In this document: positions 1 to 7,740 of the stretch, piece by piece
Numbering within the stretch: the first letter of the stretch is position 1
How the letters are laid out: each line of letters starts with the position of its first letter
Source of the DNA: Actinomycetota bacterium
GTDB taxonomy: Bacteria; Actinomycetota; Actinomycetes; Nanopelagicales; Nanopelagicaceae
NCBI GenBank assembly: GCA_009705025.1
Contig: WLDA01000001.1
Span: 1 to 22,142 of the forward strand
Length of the DNA: 22,142 nucleotides
Reading direction: 5' to 3'
Notes under the pieces: model-generated
Seen by the model: the letters and a program-made list of their open reading frames with translations, nothing else
Databases searched by the model: none
Told to the model about the DNA's origin: nothing
Position numbers and translations under genes: made by a program

Positions 1-133
1 AAATATTTCGCAAATGAGTTTGTCGGATACTTGTGTGTAAGAGATCCGGAACTGAGAAAACGATAAGCACACTACGCCCGTAGAAGTCTTGTTTTGGTAC
101 CGAAGGACCCGGGTTCGATTCCCGGCACCTCCA
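1..133 (+). ncRNA. ssrA: tmRNA (ssrA), 3' part only
   Basis: Transfer-messenger RNA, which rescues stalled ribosomes and tags the nascent peptide for proteolysis. The visible part is the tRNA-like 3' end: a perfect 5-bp T stem (109-113 with 121-125) around the TTCGATT loop (114-120), a seven-base acceptor strand (126-132) and discriminator A at 133. The preceding sequence, with TAAGCACACTACGCCCGTAGAAG, resembles the 3' region of actinobacterial tmRNAs as I remember them. The 5' end and the tag-peptide reading frame lie upstream of the window. CTA, not CCA, follows the discriminator, so CCA is apparently added after transcription. A T-rich run (138-143) just downstream could help termination. 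It is not a plain tRNA: no D arm or anticodon arm lies at the right distance. Confidence 0.85.
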
Positions 134-160
134 CTAGTTTTTCTGCGTACTTATTTTAAT

Positions 161-514
161 TTACTGTTGGCCAGCAGGGCCATGTCCGTCGTTTCCACTT
201 GAACGGCCTCCGCCAATTCCTTTGCCTTTCAAGTACTTACGTAAGTAGAAATCAGGAAAGAATTCACGACGAATAGCGAAATAATCAGTAACGAGCCCGA
301 AGATTCCAACTGTTTTCCCCATCAGTGGAATAGGTGAGAAAATCAATTGAGTACAGACCAGAATGCTCAAAAATATAATGATGAGAATCGGAATTCTACG
401 AAATATTTTCGCTAGTAGAGTTTCACCTGGAATATAGGTAAGGACAAATGCAATGGGTCCACCAAGGATTGCAATCATAAATATGATTGCAACTATTATT
501 GCTAATGATTCCAT
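161..514 (-). CDS. Small integral membrane protein, function unknown
   Basis: I do not recognise the family. The protein has two strongly hydrophobic stretches near the N-terminus (about residues 3-28 and 40-65, counted from the preferred start), then a more polar part with several Arg/Lys and a Gly/Ser-rich, low-complexity C-terminal tail ending GPAGQQ. Two transmembrane helices with a polar tail is the simplest reading. I start it at the ATG at 514 because a good Shine-Dalgarno (GGAAGGG) lies nine bases before it and it sits two bases after the stop of the acetyltransferase upstream; an in-frame ATG at 532 would overlap that gene. It is very probably co-transcribed with the acetyltransferase. 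It runs toward the tmRNA, 27 bases away. Confidence 0.6.
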   Translation of the reverse strand: MESLAIIVAIIFMIAILGGPIAFVLTYIPGETLLAKIFRRIPILIIIFLSILVCTQLIFSPIPLMGKTVGIFGLVTDYFAIRREFFPDFYLRKYLKGKGIGGGRSSGNDGHGPAGQQ

Positions 515-516
515 TC

Positions 517-1089
517 TTATAATCCCTTCCATTCATCACGCAAAACAGAAAATAGTGCCATATCTGTAAATTGGCCGTCATCCTCTTTTACCTTAGATCT
601 GATAACTCCCTCGAGTGTATATCCAGATGCAAGTAATAATTTACGCGAAGCAATATTCTCAACATTGACATGGGCTTGAATACGCTTATAACCCATTGTT
701 GTAAATCCATAATCAGTGAGCATTTGGCATGCGATTTTTGCAATTCCAGCCCCGCGCATCTCTTTAGTTATCCAATATCCGATTTCAGCACACTCATTTG
801 CTACATCGAAGGAATGGAAAGAGATGGGTCCAACAAAACGTGCATCCGCACCAACTCCCTTTTCAATTATCAATAGGAGTTCGCTTTGGTTGAGAAATGA
901 CTGAGGTGCTTTTTCACGAATAAAGAATTCTGCATGCGCCATTGTGTAATTTGCTGGCACGGTCGTGAACTTTGGAATGATTGGATCTTGGCAGGCCTCA
1001 TATATTGCTGGGATGTCACTCTCTCGCGCAGGGCGCAGAGTAATTAGTCCGCGCGAAAGCGTTGGAACTTCCGTTGGCCACCAAATCAT
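517..1089 (-). CDS. GNAT N-acetyltransferase, RimJ/RimL type
   Basis: Acetyl-CoA-dependent acetyltransferase of the GNAT fold, closest in layout to the RimJ/RimL/SpeG group that acetylates N-terminal amines, polyamines or antibiotics. Length (190 residues) is typical. The N-terminal beta strand reads RGLITLRPARESD, a family hallmark. The acetyl-CoA pyrophosphate-binding motif A is at about residues 112-117 (RGAGIA), preceded by EIGYWI, and motif B follows as NVENIASRKLLLASGY (about 141-157). The substrate cannot be told from sequence. It is the first gene of a two-gene unit with the small membrane protein. Upstream an 11-bp palindrome GGTTTGAAACC (1117-1127) could be an operator, but I see no clear promoter hexamers. 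Confidence 0.85.
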   Translation of the reverse strand: MIWWPTEVPTLSRGLITLRPARESDIPAIYEACQDPIIPKFTTVPANYTMAHAEFFIREKAPQSFLNQSELLLIIEKGVGADARFVGPISFHSFDVANECAEIGYWITKEMRGAGIAKIACQMLTDYGFTTMGYKRIQAHVNVENIASRKLLLASGYTLEGVIRSKVKEDDGQFTDMALFSVLRDEWKGL

Positions 1090-1179
1090 TTGAGAAGTAT
1101 TACCTATCTAGATGATGGTTTGAAACCTTGAATTCTGAAATCTTGCTGTAATACCCCATATGGACGAGATATAAAGTTA

Positions 1180-2493
1180 CTAAACCGCTTCGAGTATCGG
1201 GCGAGCAGGTACGTGGAACTCTTTGCCCGTTGGAGATTTCCAATCGCATGAGCCATCGCTGTTGCTGACTAAATCCCATCCGCCATGCGTTTTCATCCGA
1301 TGATGCCTTCTACAGAGTGCACCCAAATTTTGTGCACTCGTGTCTCCGCCACTTTCCCAACTCTGTGCATGATCGAGATCCCCTCGATATGCCGACTGTC
1401 GACATCCAGGAAATCTGCATGTTCGGTCTCGTGCAATTAGAAAATCAACAAGTTGTTGTGGAGGAAAATATGTTTCACGCCCGTAATCTAGAAGTGCACC
1501 ATTGTGCGGATCAGTTATAAATCTTCGCCATTTTCCATCGGAGGCAAGTGTTCGGGCAACAGAGGCGGGAATTGCACCATAACCAGCGAGTTGTCCTGGA
1601 TTTTCTGCAAGTCCCAAAAGAGTTGGAAGATCGATTGTGACATTTACGGTAATTGGACGACGGTGTGCGAGTAAATCTTCACTCATGGCAGCAAGTGATT
1701 GAGATGCCATCTCGGTGAGTGCATCTGCACGTTTCATATCTGCACTACGAGGAACTTTTTCGCCACGTGACTCGCTTGCATCTTGAGCTTTTTCACTACG
1801 CTCTGAGCGAATGATAAATGCTTCAATTGCTTTCATAACGAGTTGAGCATCTTCAGCTGGAAGGATTGCGACAACTGTGGACATTCCATCATTTTCTCGG
1901 TAACAACTAACACGTCGTGTATCACGTGCCTTATCAACGACGCTTTCAAAATTAGCAGGAGCAACAGTTGCTAATACTGTACGAACTTTATTGGCGACCT
2001 GCGCTGGAGTGTGGAATTCTGCATGGGCAAGGGCTTTGCTCTCTATTTCATATATTGCAAACTGAGGTAACCCGTCACGAATAGCAGAGGCTGTTTCGCG
2101 AGCAATGACAGTTGCATGTGCGGGGGAGATTTCACCGGAAGCAAGGGCGGAGCATGTATTTGGTAGATGGTTGACTAGAGTGCGAGCAACATCGATACGA
2201 ATCTGTGCGCTATTTGGAGACATACGCAAAGCGGTAGAAATATCTTCACGCTCTGCATCATCTACTCCGAAGAAAATACCTTCACCAACGGATGGCTCTT
2301 CACCAGCGACGGCAACAATCGCTCTTTGCATTGCTGCTTGAAGCCAGGCGCTTTGGCGCTCAAGTGCGCTCAAATAATCTATTCGTGCGCCACTTTCCAG
2401 GGTGCGGGGATCAATTGCAATAAGAGAGGCAAGAGTTTCAATACCTGGGGTCGCGCGCAATAGAGCTGCTACATCTGAACTCGCGATCTTCAT
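1180..2493 (-). CDS. DUF222 / HNH endonuclease domain protein
   Basis: Member of the large actinobacterial family with an N-terminal DUF222 (13E12-repeat-like) region and a C-terminal HNH nuclease domain; the cellular role is unknown and many genomes carry several copies. The HNH module is intact: zinc-type cysteines C359 and C364 (CRFPGC), the first His in DLDH (H375), Asn in AQNL (N389), C394 and the terminal RRHHR (H397/H398). The middle (about residues 225-260) is charged and poorly conserved-looking. Its start is supported by a TAAAGT hexamer nine bases upstream and no Shine-Dalgarno, suggesting a nearly leaderless transcript. It appears monocistronic. It need not be mobile: no terminal repeats or integrase are nearby. 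Confidence 0.85.
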   Translation of the reverse strand: MKIASSDVAALLRATPGIETLASLIAIDPRTLESGARIDYLSALERQSAWLQAAMQRAIVAVAGEEPSVGEGIFFGVDDAEREDISTALRMSPNSAQIRIDVARTLVNHLPNTCSALASGEISPAHATVIARETASAIRDGLPQFAIYEIESKALAHAEFHTPAQVANKVRTVLATVAPANFESVVDKARDTRRVSCYRENDGMSTVVAILPAEDAQLVMKAIEAFIIRSERSEKAQDASESRGEKVPRSADMKRADALTEMASQSLAAMSEDLLAHRRPITVNVTIDLPTLLGLAENPGQLAGYGAIPASVARTLASDGKWRRFITDPHNGALLDYGRETYFPPQQLVDFLIARDRTCRFPGCRQSAYRGDLDHAQSWESGGDTSAQNLGALCRRHHRMKTHGGWDLVSNSDGSCDWKSPTGKEFHVPARPILEAV

Positions 2494-2502
2494 AGAGTGA
2501 AT

Positions 2503-2508
2503 ACTTTA
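2503..2508 (-). promoter_or_regulatory. -10 hexamer of the DUF222/HNH gene
   Basis: On the minus strand TAAAGT lies nine bases before the ATG, with no Shine-Dalgarno between. This fits a transcript with a leader of only two or three bases. No convincing -35 hexamer was found. Confidence 0.4.
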
Positions 2509-2543
2509 GGAAGGTACTGACATTACTTATTAGTTATACACAT

Positions 2544-2700
2544 GCCCTTTTCGTGAATCGAAGTTCTTCCGAACTCTCACTTTGTTTGAAAAAGGAAATT
2601 TTGAAGTCTCACTTGTCTTGAAAAGAAGTTGCCCCGAAGTAGTTCTAATCTTGAAAAAAGTTGTTCTGCACTCACTTTTCTTGAATAGTTGTTGGCGCTC
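2544..2700. repeat. Degenerate tandem repeat, about 32-bp period, five units
   Basis: Read on the plus strand, a core like CTCACTTTTCTTGAA recurs with regular spacing. The last bases of the TTGAA core (GTGAA in the first unit) are at 2557, 2590, 2622, 2655 and 2685, giving periods of 33, 32, 33 and 30. The clearest copies are 2576-2590, 2608-2622 and 2671-2685; two units also end in GAAGT (2603-2607 and 2636-2640). The first and fourth are more diverged. The final unit covers the pirin stop codon, so on the minus strand the repeat continues the gene's last codons (TTCAAGAAAAGTGAG) downstream. No open frame is maintained through it, so it looks like non-coding tandem duplication that has drifted. 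Confidence 0.65.
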
Positions 2701-3754
2701 CATGCACGTTGAGGATTTCATCTGCAGATGTCGCCTTTGAATCTCCACCAAGTTTTGAGCCTTCGCCACTGCGATTCAATGGATTCTTTGGTGTGGCATC
2801 TTCACGGTAAATAGCGGGAATTGATCCAAGTAAACCTTTTTGGAAGTCTTCAAAGGCTTGTAGAACTTCACGCTTTGTATTCATTACAAATGGACCCATC
2901 CAAGCAACTGGTTCCTTGATTGGTTGGCCACCAAGAATGAATAGTTCTAATGCAGGCGAACGAGACTCTTGAACATTTGCTGCACGAACAACAATAGTGT
3001 CACCTTCATCAAAGACAGTGAGTTGGCCCATCTGTACTGGGCGAGATTCTTCGCCAACAAAGCCATGCCCAGCTAATGTGTAAACAAGTGCGTTGTAATC
3101 ACGACGCCAAGGAAGTCGAAGTTCTGCTCCCGGTGTAACAGTTGCGTGCACCAAAGTAATTGGGGTTTGTGTTGTTCCTGGTCCTTGATGGCCATCTATT
3201 TCACCTGCAATGATTCGAATGAGTGCTCCACCATCTGCTGTGGAAACTAGTGCAACATCTTTTGCGCGAACATCTTGATAAGCAGGAGGTGACCATTTCT
3301 TAGCTGCAGGTAAATTCACCCATAATTGAAAGCCGTGAAATAACCCACCGCTCATCACTAAATGTTCTGGGGGAGTTTCAATATGAAGAATTCCGGCGCC
3401 AGCAGTCATCCACTGAGTATCGCCATCTGTAATTGTACCGCCACCACCATTGTTATCTCGGTGATCAAAAATTCCATCGATTATGTAAGTAACAGTTTCA
3501 AAGCCACGGTGTGGATGCCATGGAGTTCCTTTTGGTTCTCCCGGTGCGTATTCAACTTCACCCATTTGATCTAAGTGAATAAAGGGATCTAGTTCTGCAA
3601 TGTCTACGCCTGCAAATGCGCGACGAACAGGAAAGCCTTCGCCTTCGAAACCTTGAGGTGCAGTCGTAATACTTTTCACACGACGTGCACGAGCATCAGG
3701 TGCGCTACTCACGCGAGGCAAAATTGTTATATCGCTAACGGTTACTGCAGGCAT
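2672..3754 (-). CDS. Pirin family protein (cupin quercetinase-like)
   Basis: Bicupin of the pirin family; members bind iron or another metal, and some bacterial ones degrade quercetin, but the physiological role is usually unknown. The metal site is complete: H80 and H82 in HPHRGFETVTY, then H124 and E126 in AGAGILHIE. The sequence GGLFHGFQLWVNLP after it is typical of the family. At 360 residues it is longer than most pirins (often under 300), with about 50 extra C-terminal residues that look polar and disordered (rich in Ser, Gly, Lys). The start has a Shine-Dalgarno (GAAGGG) nine bases upstream. A terminator separates it from pntB, so it is probably transcribed alone. Its 3' end lies inside a 32-bp tandem repeat. 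Confidence 0.9.
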   Translation of the reverse strand: MPAVTVSDITILPRVSSAPDARARRVKSITTAPQGFEGEGFPVRRAFAGVDIAELDPFIHLDQMGEVEYAPGEPKGTPWHPHRGFETVTYIIDGIFDHRDNNGGGGTITDGDTQWMTAGAGILHIETPPEHLVMSGGLFHGFQLWVNLPAAKKWSPPAYQDVRAKDVALVSTADGGALIRIIAGEIDGHQGPGTTQTPITLVHATVTPGAELRLPWRRDYNALVYTLAGHGFVGEESRPVQMGQLTVFDEGDTIVVRAANVQESRSPALELFILGGQPIKEPVAWMGPFVMNTKREVLQAFEDFQKGLLGSIPAIYREDATPKNPLNRSGEGSKLGGDSKATSADEILNVHGAPTTIQEK

Positions 3755-3825
3755 TTCGATTTCCCTTCGACTACGCCAAGAGTAATTGAACTTTCAACTA
3801 CTTGCAATTCGAAAAGGTGTAAAGC

Positions 3826-3881
3826 AAAAAATCGACTAGAGGCGACTGTGCTCTTATTCTTTACAGTCGCCGTAGTCGATT
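3826..3881 (-). terminator. Rho-independent terminator after pntB
   Basis: A long imperfect hairpin: AATCGACTA (3830-3838) pairs with TAGTCGATT (3873-3881), and after a small internal bulge GGCGACTGT (3841-3849) pairs with ACAGTCGCC (3863-3871), leaving a loop of 13 bases. On the minus strand the stem is followed directly by a run of six T (3831-3826), so it ends the argF-pnt unit before the pirin gene. Confidence 0.85.
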
Positions 3882-3900
3882 GTTTTACTTTAGATCAAGC

Positions 3901-5292
3901 TTATAAAGCCTTAAGTGCTCCAACTACCTTGGTGAGCGAAGCTTTTGCATCGCCGAAGAGAAGCATGGTCTTTGGGTCATAAAGAAGTTCATTCTCGATT
4001 CCCGCAAAACCAGGACGCATAGAACGCTTCAAGAAAATTACATTTGCAGCATTTGAAACTTCAAGAATTGGCATTCCATAAATTGGGCAACCAGGTGTGT
4101 TCTGCGCTGCAGGATTCACAACGTCATTTGCACCAATTACGATTGCAACATCTGTTTGACCAAAAGTTGGATTCACTTCATCCATTTCAAGTAATTGATC
4201 GTATGGAACATTTGCTTCGGCAAGAAGTACGTTCATATGACCAGGCATACGTCCTGCAACTGGGTGAATTCCATATGCAACATCAATGCCTTTAGAAATC
4301 ATCAAATCTGCAAGTTCGCGAACTGTGTGTTGTGCTTGCGCAACGGCAAGTCCGAAACCTGGAACGATTACTACGCGACGTGCATAGTTGAGCAAGATTG
4401 CAACGTCATCTGGTGAACCCGAACGCACTGGGCGATCTTCGGCAACTCCAGAAGTATCTTGTGGCTTTGCAGTAAATGCACCAAAGAGTGTTCCAAAGAG
4501 TGAGCGTCCCATGGCCTCTGCCATCAAGCGAGTCAGGATTGTTCCTGAAGCTCCTACGAGCGTTCCAGCAATAATCAATAGAACAGAGTCGAGCACGTAT
4601 CCACTTGCAGCAACTGTTAGACCAGTAAATGCATTGAGAAGTGAGATAACAATCGGTACATCTGCGCCACCAACTGGAAGTACAAAGAGCACACCAAAGA
4701 GAAGGGAGAGACCGGCAAGAACCAATAGCGGAGTTGTTCCAAGAGCAGTTACGACCCAAACCGCTACACCTAATACAGCAACGAGTGTTCCTGCAATAAC
4801 GAAGCGCCCACCAGGAAAGACAACTGGACGTGTAGTCATAAGCTCTTGAAGTTTCATAAATGTAATGATGGAACCGCTAAATGAAACGCATCCAACAATG
4901 ACTGTAAACACCGTGAAAACAACTTCAGCAGTTGTTGCGGTATCACCTAAGTGAAGGTATTCAACAATGGCAACAAGTGCAGCTGCACCGCCACCGACAC
5001 CATTGAATAGTGCAACAAGTTGTGGCATCTGTGTCATTTGAACTTTGCGAGCCGCAGGCACGCCAACGAGTGCGCCAACAGCTATTGCACCAAGAATCCA
5101 CCCTAAGTTATTGAGTGGAAGTGATGAACCCTCGTTTGCATAGAAGAAAACAACGAGCGTTGCGATAGTTGCTCCAAGTGCACCGATTTTATTTCCACGG
5201 CGTGCAGTCTTTGGATGTGACAAACCTTTGAGTGCAAGAATAAAGCAGACACCTGCGAAGAGGCCAATGAGGTCATAAATAGTGCGGCTCAT
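3901..5292 (-). CDS. pntB: NAD(P) transhydrogenase subunit beta
   Basis: Membrane and NADP(H)-binding subunit of the proton-translocating transhydrogenase, which uses proton-motive force to reduce NADP+ with NADH. The first about 265 residues hold many hydrophobic helices (domain II). The C-terminal domain III has the NADP fold with VPGFGLAVAQAQ, GIHPVAGRMPGHMNVLLAEA, GANDVVNP, KRSMRPGFAGIENEL and LFGDAKAS, all close to E. coli PntB. Length (463) is normal. Its ATG overlaps the pntAB stop (TAATG) and a Shine-Dalgarno AAAGG lies within the upstream gene, implying translational coupling. It is the last gene of the unit and is followed by a strong terminator. Confidence 0.97.
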   Translation of the reverse strand: MSRTIYDLIGLFAGVCFILALKGLSHPKTARRGNKIGALGATIATLVVFFYANEGSSLPLNNLGWILGAIAVGALVGVPAARKVQMTQMPQLVALFNGVGGGAAALVAIVEYLHLGDTATTAEVVFTVFTVIVGCVSFSGSIITFMKLQELMTTRPVVFPGGRFVIAGTLVAVLGVAVWVVTALGTTPLLVLAGLSLLFGVLFVLPVGGADVPIVISLLNAFTGLTVAASGYVLDSVLLIIAGTLVGASGTILTRLMAEAMGRSLFGTLFGAFTAKPQDTSGVAEDRPVRSGSPDDVAILLNYARRVVIVPGFGLAVAQAQHTVRELADLMISKGIDVAYGIHPVAGRMPGHMNVLLAEANVPYDQLLEMDEVNPTFGQTDVAIVIGANDVVNPAAQNTPGCPIYGMPILEVSNAANVIFLKRSMRPGFAGIENELLYDPKTMLLFGDAKASLTKVVGALKAL

Positions 5293-5570
5293 TATTTCTT
5301 ACCTTTGAACATCTCAAGCATTCGATCTGTTACGACAAAGCCACCGACCATATTGATAGTTGCAAGCACGATTGCGCCAACAGCTAATCCAAGTTCAAGA
5401 TTTGTAGTGCTGTGGTCGGCAACAATTATCGCTCCAACCAAGATCACACCGTGAATTGCATTTGCACCACTCATAAGAGGCGTGTGCAACGTTGAGGAAA
5501 CTTTAGAAACAACTTCAAAACCGACGAATACCGCCAGTGTGAAGATGGAGATGATTGCAACTGCACTCAT
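5292..5570 (-). CDS. pntAB: NAD(P) transhydrogenase subunit alpha part 2
   Basis: Small membrane subunit of the transhydrogenase, corresponding to the C-terminal membrane part of E. coli PntA. It has 92 residues and three hydrophobic segments with the conserved-looking stretch TLHTPLMSGANAIHGVILVGA, which is characteristic of this subunit. A separate gene for it means the enzyme is of the three-polypeptide type. The ATG overlaps the stop of pntAA as TAATG, with a very strong Shine-Dalgarno (GGAGGAG) just upstream, so its translation is coupled to pntAA. It overlaps pntB by one base in the same way. Confidence 0.95.
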   Translation of the reverse strand: MSAVAIISIFTLAVFVGFEVVSKVSSTLHTPLMSGANAIHGVILVGAIIVADHSTTNLELGLAVGAIVLATINMVGGFVVTDRMLEMFKGKK

Positions 5571-6706
5571 TACTTTGCTCCTCCTGAATTTCTGCGAGCA
5601 CCAGCATGTGTTACTGCTGCACCATTGATAATTTCATCCTCAAAATTTAGGTCAAATGAGACAGGTGCACCATCGGCGCCAGCCTTAGTAAATAGTGAAA
5701 GTAGATTGACCACGTTGCGTGAATAAAGGCTGGAAGCATGGAAAGACAACTGGCTTGGAACATCTTTTCCGCCCCAAATTTTCACTCCACCAGATGTAGT
5801 AATAACTTCGCCAGGCTTTGATCCCTCAACATTGCCGCCAGATTCTGCAGCTAAGTCAACGATGATTGTTCCTGGAGCCATGGAATCAACCATTGCTTGC
5901 GTCATCAAAAGCGGAGCAGCGCGACCAGGAACTGCTGCAGTAGTAATGACTAAATGTGATTTAGCAATGTAAGGAGTCAAAAGTTCGCGCTGTTTCGCTG
6001 CGCGCTCTTCGGTCATCTCTCGTGCATAACCACCAGCACCTTCAAGTGCTTCAAGTTCAAGATCAATAAATGTTGCACCCATTGATTTCACTTCATCAGC
6101 AGAAGATGGACGCACATCGTAGGCAGAAACAACTGCGCCAAGTCGACGAGCTGTTGCAATTGCTTGCAGTCCTGCAACACCTGCACCTAGTACAAGTACT
6201 TGAGCCGGTGTAACTGTTCCAGCTGCTGTCATGAGCAATGGGAAGAAGCGAGGTGACATTTCTGCACCAACGAGCACTGCGCGATAACCCGCGCATAGAG
6301 CCTGTGAAGTTAGTGCATCCATTGACTGAGCACGCGAAATACGTGGAACGAGTTCAAGTGAGAAAGCAGTAACTCCTGCGCTTACTGCTGCCTCAATGGA
6401 ATCAACTGCAGTAACGGGAGAAAGGAATGAAATGGTAATTGCACCCTTTTTCAACTTAGACATCTGCGCTGGAGTGAGTGGCTGTACTGATAAAACAACA
6501 TCGGCGTCACTGAGCACTTCACTCTTAGCAATTGATGCGCCTGCACTTACATAATCTGCATCAGTTGCTTGAGCATGGATGCCAGCACCTGATTCGATTA
6601 CGACATCGAGTCCAAGTCTGGTGAGTTTGTTAATGATGTCTGGGACAAGCGCTACGCGCTTCTCTCCATCTCGAATTTCTAAAGGGACGGCTACTCGCAT
6701 GCCCAT
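5570..6706 (-). CDS. pntAA: NAD(P) transhydrogenase subunit alpha part 1
   Basis: Soluble NAD(H)-binding subunit (domain I) of the proton-translocating transhydrogenase. It belongs with alanine dehydrogenases by fold, but the signature RDGEKRVALVPD at the N-terminus, the Rossmann motif VLGAGVAGLQAIATARRLGA, and VITTAAVPGRAAPLL with the following pntAB/pntB genes identify it as PntA. Length (378) is normal for the split form. Two in-frame ATGs lie six bases apart (6706 and 6700); I see no clear Shine-Dalgarno for either. It starts 26 bases after the argF stop with no terminator between, so transcription from the argF promoter probably continues into it. The C-terminus is a polar tail with no membrane segment, as expected. 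Confidence 0.95.
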   Translation of the reverse strand: MGMRVAVPLEIRDGEKRVALVPDIINKLTRLGLDVVIESGAGIHAQATDADYVSAGASIAKSEVLSDADVVLSVQPLTPAQMSKLKKGAITISFLSPVTAVDSIEAAVSAGVTAFSLELVPRISRAQSMDALTSQALCAGYRAVLVGAEMSPRFFPLLMTAAGTVTPAQVLVLGAGVAGLQAIATARRLGAVVSAYDVRPSSADEVKSMGATFIDLELEALEGAGGYAREMTEERAAKQRELLTPYIAKSHLVITTAAVPGRAAPLLMTQAMVDSMAPGTIIVDLAAESGGNVEGSKPGEVITTSGGVKIWGGKDVPSQLSFHASSLYSRNVVNLLSLFTKAGADGAPVSFDLNFEDEIINGAAVTHAGARRNSGGAK

Positions 6707-6732
6707 AAGGTATCGGTTACTTGCGAGTCAGG

Positions 6733-7674
6733 CTACTTCGAACCTGCTAGTTCTCCGCGAGATAAGTGATACAAAAGCGCCTGAATAGTTGTGCGGCGAT
6801 GGTAAGCCTCGCGCCAAATTACAGATCGTGGACCATCAATTACAGATGCAGAAACTTCCTCTCCGCGATGCGCTGGTAAACAATGCATGAATATTGAATC
6901 TTTTTCGGTAGCGGCCATCAAAGAATCAGTAACTGAGAAGGGCGATAGCGCTGCTACTTTCTCTTTTCTATCTGCTTCTGAATCACCCATCGACATCCAT
7001 ACATCTGTATAGAGAACACTTGCACCGCGGGCTGCTTCATCTGCGTCATGGATTACCTCGATAGTGGCACCACTCTTTTTAGCAATATGTTGCGCAATTT
7101 CTACATATTTTTTATCTGGAGCCCATTTGCCTTCGGGAGTTGCAGCAACAACATGTGCTCCCATGATTGCACCCATGACGAGCCAGGCATTAGCCATATT
7201 GTTGCCATCACCAAGATAAACAAATTTTCTGCCTGCAATATCTTTGCCGAAAGTTTCGCGAATTGTTAGCCAATCTGCAAGTAATTGTGTTGGGTGATCA
7301 TCATCAGTAAGCGCATTGATCACAGGAATTGTTGCGTGCATCCCAAGTTCATCAACTTCACTTTGAGCAAATGTTCTAATAATTAGCGCATCGCAATATC
7401 CGCTAATTATTTTTGCAGTATCTGCAATCGTTTCCCCGCGACCTAATTGCAATTCATCACCACGAATAAATATTGGGGTTCCACCTAAGTGAGCAACGGC
7501 AGTTTCAGAGGAAAGGCGAGTGCGAGTTGAAGGCTTTGTCATGTAGATAGCCACCGTTTTATGAGCAAGAGCGGTTGAGGCAGATAGTGGCTTTGCTGCG
7601 AAATCACTTGCAGTTGCGAGTAGGAGTTCAACATCCTCGCGGGAGAGATCTGCAGTATGTAATAAGTCCTTCAT
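6733..7674 (-). CDS. argF: Ornithine carbamoyltransferase
   Basis: Makes citrulline from ornithine and carbamoyl phosphate in arginine synthesis; cytosolic trimer. The carbamoyl-phosphate loop STRTR is at residues 49-53, HPTQ at 127-130, the ornithine-binding DVWMSMG loop at 224-230, and the catalytic HCLPAHR at 264-270. At 313 residues it has the usual length. The context is unusual: no other arg gene is present, and the transhydrogenase genes follow at once on the same strand. The start is fixed by a good promoter (TTGAGC, 16 bases, TAGAAT) whose -10 element lies six bases from the ATG, so the mRNA is probably leaderless. The gene is divergent from the DUF3039 gene. Confidence 0.96.
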   Translation of the reverse strand: MKDLLHTADLSREDVELLLATASDFAAKPLSASTALAHKTVAIYMTKPSTRTRLSSETAVAHLGGTPIFIRGDELQLGRGETIADTAKIISGYCDALIIRTFAQSEVDELGMHATIPVINALTDDDHPTQLLADWLTIRETFGKDIAGRKFVYLGDGNNMANAWLVMGAIMGAHVVAATPEGKWAPDKKYVEIAQHIAKKSGATIEVIHDADEAARGASVLYTDVWMSMGDSEADRKEKVAALSPFSVTDSLMAATEKDSIFMHCLPAHRGEEVSASVIDGPRSVIWREAYHRRTTIQALLYHLSRGELAGSK

Positions 7675-7680
7675 TTAGCA

Positions 7681-7708
7681 ATTCTACCCGCAGAAAGAGG
7701 ATGCTCAA
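7681..7708 (-). promoter_or_regulatory. argF promoter, apparently leaderless
   Basis: On the minus strand TTGAGC (7708-7703) and TAGAAT (7686-7681) are separated by 16 bases, close to sigma-70-type consensus. The -10 hexamer is only six bases before the argF ATG, so transcription should start at or next to the start codon. There is no Shine-Dalgarno, which agrees. Confidence 0.65.
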
Positions 7709-7740
7709 AGCAAGATATGGCGGGTATCCTTGCTCTCATT

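Noticed and set aside
1..133. Ordinary tRNA gene ending at 133
   Set aside because: Only the T arm and acceptor strand are tRNA-like; no anticodon arm at the expected distance, and the upstream sequence fits tmRNA.
1180..2493. Mobile element (13E12-type repeat)
   Set aside because: No terminal inverted repeats, target duplications or integrase; single domain protein within ordinary chromosome.
2544..2700. CRISPR-like array
   Set aside because: Units of 30-33 bp are contiguous and degenerate, with no unique spacers and no cas genes.
2530..2769. Minus-strand open frame of 79 residues across the tandem repeat
   Set aside because: It overlaps the pirin C-terminus in another frame, its sequence is repeat-derived (FKTSE, FKKSE) and it has no ribosome-binding site.
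3653..3982. Plus-strand open frame crossing the pntB terminator
   Set aside because: It spans a hairpin and the ends of two convincing minus-strand genes; no recognisable domain.
4388..4849. Plus-strand open frame of 153 residues inside pntB
   Set aside because: Shadow of a highly supported coding gene; low-complexity Thr/Pro/Arg content and no start signal.
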